Shown here: one piece after another, positions 1 through 5,885 of the stretch
How the letters are laid out: the number at the start of each line of letters is the position of its first letter
How positions within the stretch are numbered: the stretch's first letter is position 1
Assembly (NCBI GenBank): GCA_902491915.1
Contig: CABUJL010000107.1
Span: forward strand, 1-6,064
Direction of reading: 5' to 3'
DNA: 6,064 nt
DNA from: an uncultured Collinsella sp.
Lineage (GTDB): Bacteria > Actinomycetota > Coriobacteriia > Coriobacteriales > Coriobacteriaceae
The notes under the pieces: generated by a model
Database searches by the model: none
What the model saw: the letters and a program-made list of their open reading frames with translations, nothing else
Told to the model about the DNA's origin: nothing
Made by a program: the position numbers and the translations under genes

Positions 1-342
1 AAAGGCCTCGATGACCTCGGGGCGATCGCCATGGTTGGGCAGCATGGAAGGCGATGCCTCGTTATCGTAGGCGACCGACCCGTCTTTGTTGATCAACGTG
101 ATACGAAGGTCATCGCGATCGAGACTGCGCAAAAACGCAATAGGCTCCTGCTGCTCGTCGAGGGCGGCGGCAATGAGCTCGGTTTCCTGCGCCAGATTGG
201 CACTCGTGGCATCCGCCAAGGTGTTTTGCACAAAGAATGCGCCCAGCACCGTAAACGCCACGATAACCGCCATGGCACAGACAAAGATCGTCGCAAAAAC
301 GCGGTGCGACAACGTGTGTTTTCCTTGGGGGGCAAAGACCAC
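1..342 (-). CDS. PhoR-like sensor histidine kinase, N-terminal part (runs off left edge)
   Basis: Only the first 114 residues are in the window; the reading frame is still open at base 1. The start is GTG at 342-340. It is the only upstream candidate, because the same frame contains the TAA of the preceding regulator at 348-346, one codon earlier. A ribosome binding site GAGGAG sits at 354-349, inside the end of the regulator gene, six bases from the start. The protein begins with a short basic stretch (HTLSHR), then one membrane helix at about residues 15-38. An extracytoplasmic segment follows and ends with a small sensor-fold-like stretch (RITLINKDGSVAYDNEA, about residues 79-95). Kinase domains would lie beyond the window. 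Its position directly after a PhoB-type regulator and pstB suggests it is the phosphate-limitation kinase. That role is inference, since catalytic motifs are not visible and another envelope stimulus is possible. Confidence 0.85.
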   Translation of the reverse strand, partial: MVFAPQGKHTLSHRVFATIFVCAMAVIVAFTVLGAFFVQNTLADATSANLAQETELIAAALDEQQEPIAFLRSLDRDDLRITLINKDGSVAYDNEASPSMLPNHGDRPEVIEAF

Positions 343-345
343 GGG

Positions 346-1074
346 TTACTCCTCCGATGCGATGGCCGCGGCATCGTCACCTTCGGCACCATCACCGGTC
401 GAAGGCTCGGCTAGGCGGTAGCCCACGCCGCGCACGGTCTCGATAGCGCTGGCATGCTCGCCCAGTTTTTGACGAAGCGTCTGCACGTGCACGTCAACGG
501 TGCGCGAACCGCCGTCGAAGTCCCAGCCCCATACGCTCTGCAGCAACGACTCACGGCTAAAGACCACGCCGGGCTTGCGCATGAGGTACTCGAGCAGGTC
601 GAACTCGCGCAAGGTGAGCTTGAGCGGCTCACCGGCAACGGTTACCTCGCGGTGGCTAGGCGAAAGCACGATATCGCCCACGCTCAGCACATCGCTCGCC
701 TGCTTGACCATGCCGCCACGACGCAACAGCGCACGACAGCGGCTCGCAAGCTCCATGAGCGAAAACGGCTTGGTCAGATAGTCATCAGCACCGCCGTCGA
801 GCGCCATGACCTTGTCGAGCTCGGTGTCCTTGGCGGTAAGCATCATGATGGGCACCGTCGCCGTCAGGCGATCGGCGCGCAGGCGACGCATAATCGCCAG
901 GCCATCGGTATCGGGCAGCATGATGTCGAGTAGCACGGCATCGGGCACCCGTCGCGCCACGGCAGCTTTAAACTCGCCATCGCACGAAAAGCCCTCGGCC
1001 TCGATTCCCTGCTTGCGCAGAGCATAGACCGTCAAATCCCTGATGTTGTCGTCGTCCTCGACGTAGTAGATCAT
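346..1074 (-). CDS. PhoB/PhoP-type response regulator (OmpR family)
   Basis: This 242-residue DNA-binding regulator has the usual two domains. The receiver domain (about 1-120) shows the acidic pair E6/D7, the phosphoacceptor D50 in LLDIMLP, T80, and K102 in TKPF. The winged-helix domain (about 130-223) contains the family motif GSRTVDVHVQTLRQKLG (recognition helix about 190-205) and ends VRGVGYRL. A further ~20-residue acidic, Ala-rich tail (PSTGDGAEGDDAAAIASEE) is not part of the fold. The ATG at 1074 has an AAGGGG ribosome binding site six bases upstream. It lies 64 bases after pstB and almost abuts the kinase gene, so all three are probably co-transcribed. The family is certain. Assignment to phosphate control rests on the pstB neighbour and similarity in style to PhoB/PhoP, and I infer it regulates pst genes here or elsewhere. 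Confidence 0.93.
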   Translation of the reverse strand: MIYYVEDDDNIRDLTVYALRKQGIEAEGFSCDGEFKAAVARRVPDAVLLDIMLPDTDGLAIMRRLRADRLTATVPIMMLTAKDTELDKVMALDGGADDYLTKPFSLMELASRCRALLRRGGMVKQASDVLSVGDIVLSPSHREVTVAGEPLKLTLREFDLLEYLMRKPGVVFSRESLLQSVWGWDFDGGSRTVDVHVQTLRQKLGEHASAIETVRGVGYRLAEPSTGDGAEGDDAAAIASEE

Positions 1075-1138
1075 GTTGAACCCCTTTGCGGCCGGTATGA
1101 CCGCATCTTAACCCTAAAGGCGCCTGCACTCGATAGTA
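1075..1138 (-). promoter_or_regulatory. Spacer between pstB and the response regulator
   Basis: These 64 bases separate pstB from the regulator gene. Reading on the minus strand, I see no hairpin followed by T residues, so no terminator. The ribosome binding site AAGGGG is at 1086-1081. The 9-mer TACTATCGA occurs here (minus strand, 1138-1130), touching the pstB stop, and also upstream of pstB (2059-2051). The stretch TTTAGGGTTAAGATG (minus strand, around 1117-1103) loosely recalls TTAA-type Pho-box elements but is not a convincing repeat. An internal promoter is possible but not shown. Confidence 0.35.
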
Positions 1139-2014
1139 TCAGCCAAAACGGCCCGTCAAATAATCCGCCGTGCGCGGATCGGTCGGATTCTTAAAGAGCT
1201 GCGCGGTGGGCGCGTGCTCCACCAGCTCGCCCAACAAGAAGAACGCAACCGAATCGGAAATACGCGCGGCCTGCTGCATGTTGTGCGTGACGACCACCAA
1301 CGTGCACGTCTCCTTGAGCTCGCAGGCCAGCTGCTCGACCACCAGCGTCGACACGGGATCGAGGGCGCTCGTGGGCTCATCCATCAGCAAGATGTCGGGC
1401 TGCACAGCAAGCGCGCGGGCGATACACAGGCGCTGCTGCTGCCCGCCCGAAAGACCAAGGCCCGACTCCTTGAGCTTGTCCTTGACCTCGTCCCACAATG
1501 CGGCGCGGCGCAGGGAGTCCTCGACCAGCTCATCGAGCACGGCGCGATCGCGCACACCCATGCCGCGCGGACCATAGGCCACGTTGTCGTAGATGCTCAT
1601 GGGAAACGGGTTGGGGCGCTGGAAGACCATGCCCACGCGCTGACGTAGGCGGCAGATGTCGTAATCGCCCAGGATATTCTGGCCGTCGAGCGCGATCTTG
1701 CCCTCGATGCGGCAATCCTTGATGCCATCGTTCATACGGTTAAAGCAGCGCAGCAGCGTGGACTTTCCGCAGCCCGAAGGCCCGATGAACGAGGTGATCT
1801 GCTTGTCGCGGATTTTGATGTTCACGTCCTTGAGCGCATGGTGGTCGCCATAGAACAGGTCGAGACCCTCAACATCGATGCGCGTCGGCGAGGCGGCAAG
1901 ATCCTCTGCCGTGGGGCGAGTCGCATCCCCAACTTCGCGCTCGTGCGCGGCCTCGGCCTGCGCCTCCATGAGTTCTTCAAGCTCCGTGGGCTCCATAGCC
2001 GCAGCAGCCGTCAT
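1139..2014 (-). CDS. pstB: Phosphate ABC transporter ATP-binding protein PstB
   Basis: This is the cytoplasmic ATPase that powers high-affinity phosphate uptake through the PstSCAB transporter. Every ABC landmark is present (numbering from the start chosen here): Walker A GPSGCGKST at 78-86, Q-loop Q132, the PstB-typical QRPNPFPMSIYDNV (132-145), signature LSGGQ 188-192, Walker B ILLMDEPTSALDP from 208 with catalytic E213, and H-loop H244. I chose ATG 2014 because GGAGG lies at 2027-2023, eight bases upstream. The in-frame ATG at 2029 (five residues longer) has no ribosome binding site and itself overlaps that GGAGG. The 291-residue protein has an acidic, Ala-rich N-terminal extension of about 40 residues before the ABC fold (which begins near RIDVEGLDLFYG); PstB is usually nearer 250-260 residues. 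No pstS, pstC, pstA or phoU flanks it here. The family call is near certain. Confidence 0.97.
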   Translation of the reverse strand: MTAAAAMEPTELEELMEAQAEAAHEREVGDATRPTAEDLAASPTRIDVEGLDLFYGDHHALKDVNIKIRDKQITSFIGPSGCGKSTLLRCFNRMNDGIKDCRIEGKIALDGQNILGDYDICRLRQRVGMVFQRPNPFPMSIYDNVAYGPRGMGVRDRAVLDELVEDSLRRAALWDEVKDKLKESGLGLSGGQQQRLCIARALAVQPDILLMDEPTSALDPVSTLVVEQLACELKETCTLVVVTHNMQQAARISDSVAFFLLGELVEHAPTAQLFKNPTDPRTADYLTGRFG

Positions 2015-2022
2015 ACCGCATA

Positions 2023-2096
2023 CCTCCATATCGATATCAATTCAGCAGTATCGATAGTAGGAATCTCGGCTCATACGCACGTGAGCGCATTGTCAA
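2023..2096 (-). promoter_or_regulatory. pstB: Putative pstB promoter and operator region
   Basis: On the minus strand a perfect -35 hexamer TTGACA lies at 2096-2091. The best partner, TATGAG (2075-2070), has a 15-base spacer, shorter than the usual 17; TACTAT (2059-2054) is an alternative -10 without a good -35. A good -35 with a poor -10 fits a regulated promoter, but this is inference. The 8-bp palindrome TATCGATA occurs twice, at 2049-2056 and 2029-2036, 20 bp apart. GGAGG (2027-2023) is the ribosome binding site. No terminator follows the upstream kinase gene, so some read-through into pstB is possible. Confidence 0.5.
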
Positions 2097-2117
2097 GTGT
2101 TTGTAAGGGCAGCCTGG

Positions 2118-3356
2118 CTATGCGGCGGGCAACTCGATGGTGAATACCGTGTGCTCGGGCGTCGATTCGCACGCAACGACACCGCCGTGCGCCGCGACAA
2201 TCTCCTTGGCAATGGCAAGACCCAGACCGGCACCGCCACGATTGGTCGCACGAGCCGCATCCAAGCGATAAAACTTCTCAAAGATCACCTTGAGCTTTGC
2301 CGCCGGAATCGGATCGCCCTGGTTGATAAAACGCACCCGCACGCCGCCATCATCCATGCGCCTCGCCTCAATCGTGATCGTCGAGCCTTCGTAGCTATAG
2401 GCGACGGCGTTTTTCATAATGTTGTTGAAGACGCGGGCCATCTTGTCGCCGTCCACGAGCACCGTCAGGTCCTCGCAGATATCGACGTGGGCTTCCTTGT
2501 GCTGCTCGTTAAGGATGGGATAGAACTCGTCGGCCACCTGCGCCAGTAGCAATCCCAGGTCAACATAGCCGCGCGTGAGCACGATATCGTGGAAGTCGAA
2601 GCGCGTGATGTCGAAGAACTCCTCGATGAGCGCATCAAGCCGATGCGCTTTGTCGAGCGCCACACCCGTAAATCGTGCACGCTGCTCAACCGGCAGATCG
2701 GGTGCCTCCTGCAACAGCGAAAGATATCCCACCACACTGGCAAGCGGCGTGCGCAAGTCATGGGCAAGGTAAGTGACTAGATCGTCCTTGCGATGCGACT
2801 CATCGCGCAGAGCCTGCTGGACCTTACGCTCGCTATCGCGCACGCTGTTGAGTGCGCCCTCGACCTCAAGAAAGTCACCGTCGATGTTGTCCCACGCGTC
2901 GGGGTGATCGATCAGGCGATCCTGGATACGGGCGGCAAGCACGCGGTCGGCGTGCCGTTCCCCCTGCTCATAACCCTGGTAGTACAGGGCACGACCGCAA
3001 AAGAACAGGACGCACACGGCAAGCGCCAGCACAAAGCCAAGCATGTTGAACACAAAGTCGGCATCGAACAGCACCGGCCCCTCGATGCCGCCGAGCGCCA
3101 TGGCACCAATCGCCAGCGTCATGGCCCACGCGGCACCGCCAATCACCACGCAACGACGTACGATTTCAAAGCGATCGATCAGCAAAAAGCCGATGAGCAG
3201 CACCGCCAGGATGCCGACGATGTTGTCAATGCCGATCAGCAGCAGGCTCAGCAAAAAGAGCAGCACCGTCGCGAGCGCGCGATTGTCGACAACCGACCTT
3301 ACATGCTCAAAAAGTCGATCGGGCACCTCAAACGCCCGCCCGTTGCTATTTGTCAT
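2118..3356 (-). CDS. VanS-like membrane sensor histidine kinase
   Basis: This 412-residue inner-membrane kinase is the partner of the regulator immediately upstream (26-base gap). ATG 3356 is preceded by GTGAGG nine bases upstream; a TTG seven codons earlier (3377) has no ribosome binding site. The N-terminal third has four hydrophobic helices (about 27-43, 45-60, 69-87 and 100-120) with only short loops, so there is no large external sensor domain. A ~75-residue cytoplasmic linker leads to the H-box AHDLRTPL with phosphoacceptor H199. The ATPase domain has the N-box (N312, N316; NAVAYSYEGS), an N-x-G version of the G1 box (NQGDPIP, about 345-351), the F-box FEKFYRLD (359-366) and the G2 box GGAGLGLAIAKEI (from 374). 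The combination NAVAYSYEGS, FEKFYRLD and GGAGLGLAIAKEIV is characteristic of VanS-type kinases. The ligand is unknown; glycopeptide sensing should not be assumed. Confidence 0.93.
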   Translation of the reverse strand: MTNSNGRAFEVPDRLFEHVRSVVDNRALATVLLFLLSLLLIGIDNIVGILAVLLIGFLLIDRFEIVRRCVVIGGAAWAMTLAIGAMALGGIEGPVLFDADFVFNMLGFVLALAVCVLFFCGRALYYQGYEQGERHADRVLAARIQDRLIDHPDAWDNIDGDFLEVEGALNSVRDSERKVQQALRDESHRKDDLVTYLAHDLRTPLASVVGYLSLLQEAPDLPVEQRARFTGVALDKAHRLDALIEEFFDITRFDFHDIVLTRGYVDLGLLLAQVADEFYPILNEQHKEAHVDICEDLTVLVDGDKMARVFNNIMKNAVAYSYEGSTITIEARRMDDGGVRVRFINQGDPIPAAKLKVIFEKFYRLDAARATNRGGAGLGLAIAKEIVAAHGGVVACESTPEHTVFTIELPAA

Positions 3357-3382
3357 ATCCGTTTTCCTCACAAGCAAAGGCT

Positions 3383-4078
3383 TTATTCGATGATGTAGCC
3401 GACGCCCCAGACGTTCTTGATAAAGCGCGGCTTTTGAGCATCGTCGCCGATCTTTTCGCGTAGATGGCGAATGTGCACCATCACCGTGTTGTTGGACCCG
3501 GGCATAAAGTCCTCATTCCACACCGCCCGGAACAGGTCCTCGACTGCCACCACGCTGCCACGATGCTCAGCCAGATACAGCAAGATGGAATACTCAATAG
3601 GCGTCAGGCGCACCTGCCTGCCGTCCACCGCCACGGCGCGGGCGTCACGGTTGATCTCGAGACCGTCGAGCTGAATAAGCGGCGACTCGGCCGCCTGCGC
3701 ACGGCTGCCGTAGCTGGTGTAACGGCGTAGCTGAGCACGCACACGCGCGATCAGCTCCAGTGGGCGAAACGGTTTGACGACGTAATCGTCCGCGCCGAGC
3801 GAAAGTCCCTCGATCTTGTCTTGCTGGGCATCGCGCGCCGTCAGCATAATCACGGGATAGGTATGGCTGGCGCGAATCGTGCGCAACAGCTCAAAGCCAT
3901 CGATATCGGGTAGCATGACATCTAACAGCGCCAGATCGAACTCTTGCTCCAAGATCGCCTTGGCCGCATCGGCTCCGCTATAGGCGATCTGAACATCAAA
4001 GCCCTCTTTTGTAAGGTAGATGCCAACCAGGTCGGCGATGGCCTTCTCATCGTCGACCACCAAAATGCGCTCGTTCAT
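3383..4078 (-). CDS. VanR-like response regulator (OmpR family)
   Basis: This 231-residue cytoplasmic transcription factor is full length. The receiver domain has D9/D10, phosphoacceptor D53 (LLDVMLP), T80 and K102 in KPFRPLELIARVRAQLRRY, a stretch very like VanR. The winged-helix domain runs from about residue 133; the recognition helix is in SNNTVMVHIRHLREKIG (195-211), and the protein ends in KNVWGVGYIIE, again the VanR pattern. ATG 4078 has AGGAG about six bases upstream (in GAGAGGAGCACGC). It is first in a two-gene operon with the kinase. The closest named family, from memory, is VanR, but there is no VanH/ligase/VanX set nearby, so I read it as a core envelope-response regulator. Likely targets are its own promoter and the divergent carboxypeptidase gene. 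Confidence 0.94.
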   Translation of the reverse strand: MNERILVVDDEKAIADLVGIYLTKEGFDVQIAYSGADAAKAILEQEFDLALLDVMLPDIDGFELLRTIRASHTYPVIMLTARDAQQDKIEGLSLGADDYVVKPFRPLELIARVRAQLRRYTSYGSRAQAAESPLIQLDGLEINRDARAVAVDGRQVRLTPIEYSILLYLAEHRGSVVAVEDLFRAVWNEDFMPGSNNTVMVHIRHLREKIGDDAQKPRFIKNVWGVGYIIE

Positions 4079-4206
4079 GCGTGCTCCTCTCGCGCTCCAT
4101 TATGCCCGAGGGGACGCTCGGCACACACAACAAGCGCGGGCGATTAAGTCGACCTTAAGCACCGACATGCCCGTTCGGGCGCAGACGCAGCCCGCGCACG
4201 CACGCG
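4079..4206. promoter_or_regulatory. Divergent intergenic region between the VanR-like gene and the carboxypeptidase
   Basis: This region carries signals for both directions. For the regulator (minus strand) CATAAT at 4104-4099 is a fair -10, with no good -35 at the proper distance, as expected of an activator-dependent promoter. Between these lies a small inverted repeat (CCGAG/CTCGG, around 4109-4122), and GCCCG-TT-CGGGC sits at 4169-4180. A direct repeat at 4144-4159 is listed separately. The carboxypeptidase promoter appears to lie just to the right (see 4207-4236). Confidence 0.5.
4144..4159. promoter_or_regulatory. Candidate response-regulator box, TTAAG-N6-TTAAG
   Basis: TTAAG at 4144-4148 is repeated at 4155-4159, an 11-bp period, or about one helical turn. 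Direct repeats spaced this way are the established binding format of OmpR/PhoB-family dimers. It lies about 60 bases upstream of the predicted transcription start of the VanR-like operon and about 90 upstream of that of the carboxypeptidase. That the VanR-like protein binds here is inference from position and format. Confidence 0.45.
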
Positions 4207-4236
4207 ATGACCGTCATCACCGCCAAACGATATACT
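4207..4236 (+). promoter_or_regulatory. Putative sigma-70-type promoter of the carboxypeptidase gene
   Basis: TATACT at 4231-4236 differs from the -10 consensus by one base, and ATGACC at 4207-4212 is a partial -35 with an 18-base spacer. Transcription would start near 4243, giving a leader of about 33 bases before GTG 4276. If this is right, the ATG at 4207 lies upstream of the transcript and cannot be the start codon. Confidence 0.45.
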
Positions 4237-4275
4237 CTAGAGCCAGAAGAGACCGTCCCGTCGAAAGCGAAATCT

Positions 4276-5616
4276 GTGAAGTCCCTCACCTCTTTTGCAA
4301 AGCGCTCCACCAAGCTGGCCGCCGGCTTTGTCTGTGCCATCACCCTTGCTCTTGGCGTACCCACCGTTGCCGGCGCCCAGGTGCTCACGACCGACAACGT
4401 GTGCGGCAAAACCGCCGACGCGCGCGGCATCACGGCAGAGAACCTACCCGATATCGATGCGACCAATGCCCTCGTCATGGGCAAAGACGGCACCGTCTAC
4501 TATGCCCGCGATGCCGACAAACAGGTCAAGATTGCCTCGATCACCAAGGTTATGACCGCAATCCTGACTGTCGAGAACTGCAAGATGGACGAGAAGGTGA
4601 CGGTGAGCAACGCCGCAGCCACCGTAGGCAACTCGACTGCCGGCTTGCTCGAAGGCGACCAGCTCACCGTGGAGCAGGCCCTGCGCGGCCTAATGATTCC
4701 CTCGGGCAACGACGCCGCTATCGTGCTTGCCGAGTACGTGGGCAAGAAGATCGACCCAAAGACCAAGGACGCCGAGGCGACGTTTGTTAAGGCCATGAAC
4801 GAGCGCGCCAAGAAGCTCGGCTGCACTGGCACGGTCTTTGAGAACCCGCATGGCCTGGACTTTGATGAGTGGGCCGGCGACATGCACTCGACTGCACACG
4901 ACGTGGCGCTGATGACGCAGGAAGCCATGAAGAACGACACAATCCGCGAGGTCGTGGCGAGCGAGGATTCCTGGATTGAGGTCACCGGTGCCGACGGCTC
5001 CGACCATTCGCATTCCATGGACACGCACAACTATCTGCTGGGTCAGGATGGCAACATCGGCGGCAAGACCGGCACGACCGACGATGCCGGTTATTGCTTT
5101 GCGGGAGCCTACAACCGCGATGGCGATGAAGTCTACACTGTCGTTTTGAACTCCACTACCACCGACCAGCGCTTTACCGATACTGCCACCCTTGCCAACT
5201 GGTACTACGGCCACAAGGTAACGGTCGCTATCGCCAACACGCAGGAAAAAACCGCCAACGGCAACCCGCTCATGGCACGCATTTGCCAGACCGACTGGAC
5301 GGATAAGACCATCGACGCCACACTTGCCGACCCCACGGCGCAGGCGACCGTCTTTTCACTTGCCGGAGAGGTGACCGAGAAGGTTACCTACGACGACCTT
5401 TCGGGCACGGTGCACGTGGGTGACAAGGTGGGCAGCGTCACGCTCAAGCAGGACGGCGCCAAGATCGCCGTCATGGATTTGGTTGCCGACGAGGAAGGCT
5501 CGGGGCCGAATCCCATTGAGTGGCTACTTGTGAAGCTTGACCGCCTAGGCCGCCGCATCGACAACCGCCCGCTCACGGCCGAAAGCGAAACCGTGGCCAA
5601 AGCGCCCGAGGTATAG
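4276..5616 (+). CDS. Secreted D-Ala-D-Ala carboxypeptidase (serine peptidase S11, DacA/PBP5-like)
   Basis: This enzyme trims the terminal D-Ala from peptidoglycan pentapeptides outside the membrane and so limits cross-linking. All three penicillin-binding motifs are present (numbering from the chosen start): SITK with nucleophile S88 and K91, SGN at 143-145, and KTG at 264-266 (GGKTGTTDDAGYCFAG). ENPHGLD (about 189-195) is also typical of S11. I chose GTG 4276 because it begins a clean signal peptide: basic n-region MKSLTSFAKRSTK, hydrophobic core, cleavage near VAGAQ, about residue 35. The in-frame ATG at 4207 would add 23 residues, lacks a ribosome binding site and falls in a likely -35 box; the ribosome binding site before GTG is itself weak. 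After the catalytic domain there is a ~130-residue C-terminal region ending near IEWLLVKLDRLGRRI, which may be an amphipathic membrane anchor as in PBP5 (inference). It is divergent from the VanRS-like operon. Confidence 0.93.
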   Translation: MKSLTSFAKRSTKLAAGFVCAITLALGVPTVAGAQVLTTDNVCGKTADARGITAENLPDIDATNALVMGKDGTVYYARDADKQVKIASITKVMTAILTVENCKMDEKVTVSNAAATVGNSTAGLLEGDQLTVEQALRGLMIPSGNDAAIVLAEYVGKKIDPKTKDAEATFVKAMNERAKKLGCTGTVFENPHGLDFDEWAGDMHSTAHDVALMTQEAMKNDTIREVVASEDSWIEVTGADGSDHSHSMDTHNYLLGQDGNIGGKTGTTDDAGYCFAGAYNRDGDEVYTVVLNSTTTDQRFTDTATLANWYYGHKVTVAIANTQEKTANGNPLMARICQTDWTDKTIDATLADPTAQATVFSLAGEVTEKVTYDDLSGTVHVGDKVGSVTLKQDGAKIAVMDLVADEEGSGPNPIEWLLVKLDRLGRRIDNRPLTAESETVAKAPEV

Positions 5617-5642
5617 GGGCTAGAGAAACGATATGCTCACTG

Positions 5643-5675
5643 AAAGGAGGTGTCCGAAAGGACGCCTCCTTTTTT
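5643..5675 (+). terminator. Rho-independent terminator of the carboxypeptidase gene
   Basis: A 13-bp stem (arms 5643-5655 and 5660-5672, one G-T wobble) closes a GAAA tetraloop of the GNRA type and runs into six T residues (5670-5675). It starts 26 bases after the carboxypeptidase stop codon. The opposite strand has only a short T run, so it probably works mainly for the plus strand. Confidence 0.93.
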
Positions 5676-5709
5676 GGGGTTCGAATCCCCAGCTAACGTT
5701 CTGCAAACT

Positions 5710-5735
5710 AAAAAAGGGCCCCAAATGGGACCCTT
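5710..5735 (-). terminator. Second copy of the tRNA-Ser terminator
   Basis: On the minus strand the stem AAGGGTCCC / GGGGCCCTT (9 bp, one T-G wobble) closes an ATTT loop and ends in TTTTTT. It is the counterpart of the terminator downstream of the intact tRNA-Ser and follows the duplicated tRNA 3' end at 5750-5767 at the same distance. It would stop minus-strand read-through before it reaches the carboxypeptidase gene. Confidence 0.75.
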
Positions 5736-5749
5736 CTTCAAATTCGTAC

Positions 5750-5767
5750 TGGCGGAGAGCTGGGGAT
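5750..5767 (-). pseudogene. tRNA-Ser 3'-end fragment
   Basis: The minus strand reads ATCCCCAGCTCTCCGCCA, identical over 18 bases to the 3' end of the intact tRNA-Ser at 5941-5958, CCA included. Upstream of it the match stops (GGAC in place of TTCGA), so there is no D-arm, anticodon arm or 5' acceptor strand. It is a remnant, an integration-type scar, or the 3' part of another structured RNA. Confidence 0.75.
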
Positions 5768-5885
5768 GTCCGGGCATGCTTCGCATGCCCTCCGGCTTCA
5801 AAGCCTTGCGGCTTTTCGCCCACGGGCTACAAACGCTTTCGCGTTTGTTTAACCCCCGTGCCCTCTCGGGTTCGAATCCCCAGCT
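5758..5885. repeat. Hairpin-rich element bounded by 10-bp inverted repeats
   Basis: AGCTGGGGAT (5758-5767) and ATCCCCAGCT (5876-5885) are a perfect inverted repeat enclosing mostly self-complementary DNA. Inside are GGGCATGC/GCATGCCC (5772-5779 with 5783-5790), AAAGCC/GGCTTT (5800-5805 with 5810-5815), and ACAAACGC/GCGTTTGT (5829-5836 with 5841-5848). The last is enclosed by CACGGG/CCCGTG (5821-5826 with 5855-5860). The transcript of either strand could fold into a closed, three-branched structure. Open frames that cross it look accidental. It may be a small non-autonomous mobile repeat or a structured RNA; I do not recognise it. Confidence 0.6.

Larger units (their letters stand above)
5677..5767. 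repeat. 91-bp direct repeat, copy 1 (tRNA-Ser 3'-end/terminator module)
   Basis: This matches 5868-5958 with no gaps at a constant offset of 191 bases; I count 11 mismatches in 91. Seven of the eleven fall in a 10-base spacer (5700-5709, TCTGCAAACT). The left block (5677-5699) is identical in both copies and contains a tRNA T-arm-like palindrome, GGGTTCGAATCCCC. The right block (5710-5767, four mismatches) contains a terminator and the last 18 bases of tRNA-Ser on the minus strand. With 5676 included, GGGGTTCGAATCCCCAGCT (5676-5694) is a perfect 19-base inverted copy of the intact tRNA-Ser T-arm/acceptor at 5949-5967. Confidence 0.85.

Noticed and set aside
454..933. 159-codon plus-strand open frame opposite the PhoB-like regulator
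   Set aside because: The minus-strand protein has every receiver and winged-helix landmark. The plus-strand product has no domain or ribosome binding site.
2793..3398. 201-codon plus-strand open frame
   Set aside because: It is antisense to the VanS-like kinase, which has full family motifs. The frame is an effect of GC-rich codon use and shows no recognisable domain.
4020..4790. 256-codon plus-strand open frame
   Set aside because: It overlaps the start of the VanR-like gene, the intergenic region and the carboxypeptidase in another frame. It is rich in Arg, His and Cys, as expected of a shadow frame.
2118..5616. Glycopeptide (vancomycin) resistance cluster
   Set aside because: Only the two-component system and a D,D-carboxypeptidase of the penicillin-sensitive S11 type are present. 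VanH, a D-Ala-D-Lac/Ser ligase and VanX are missing, and VanY is a different, zinc-dependent family.
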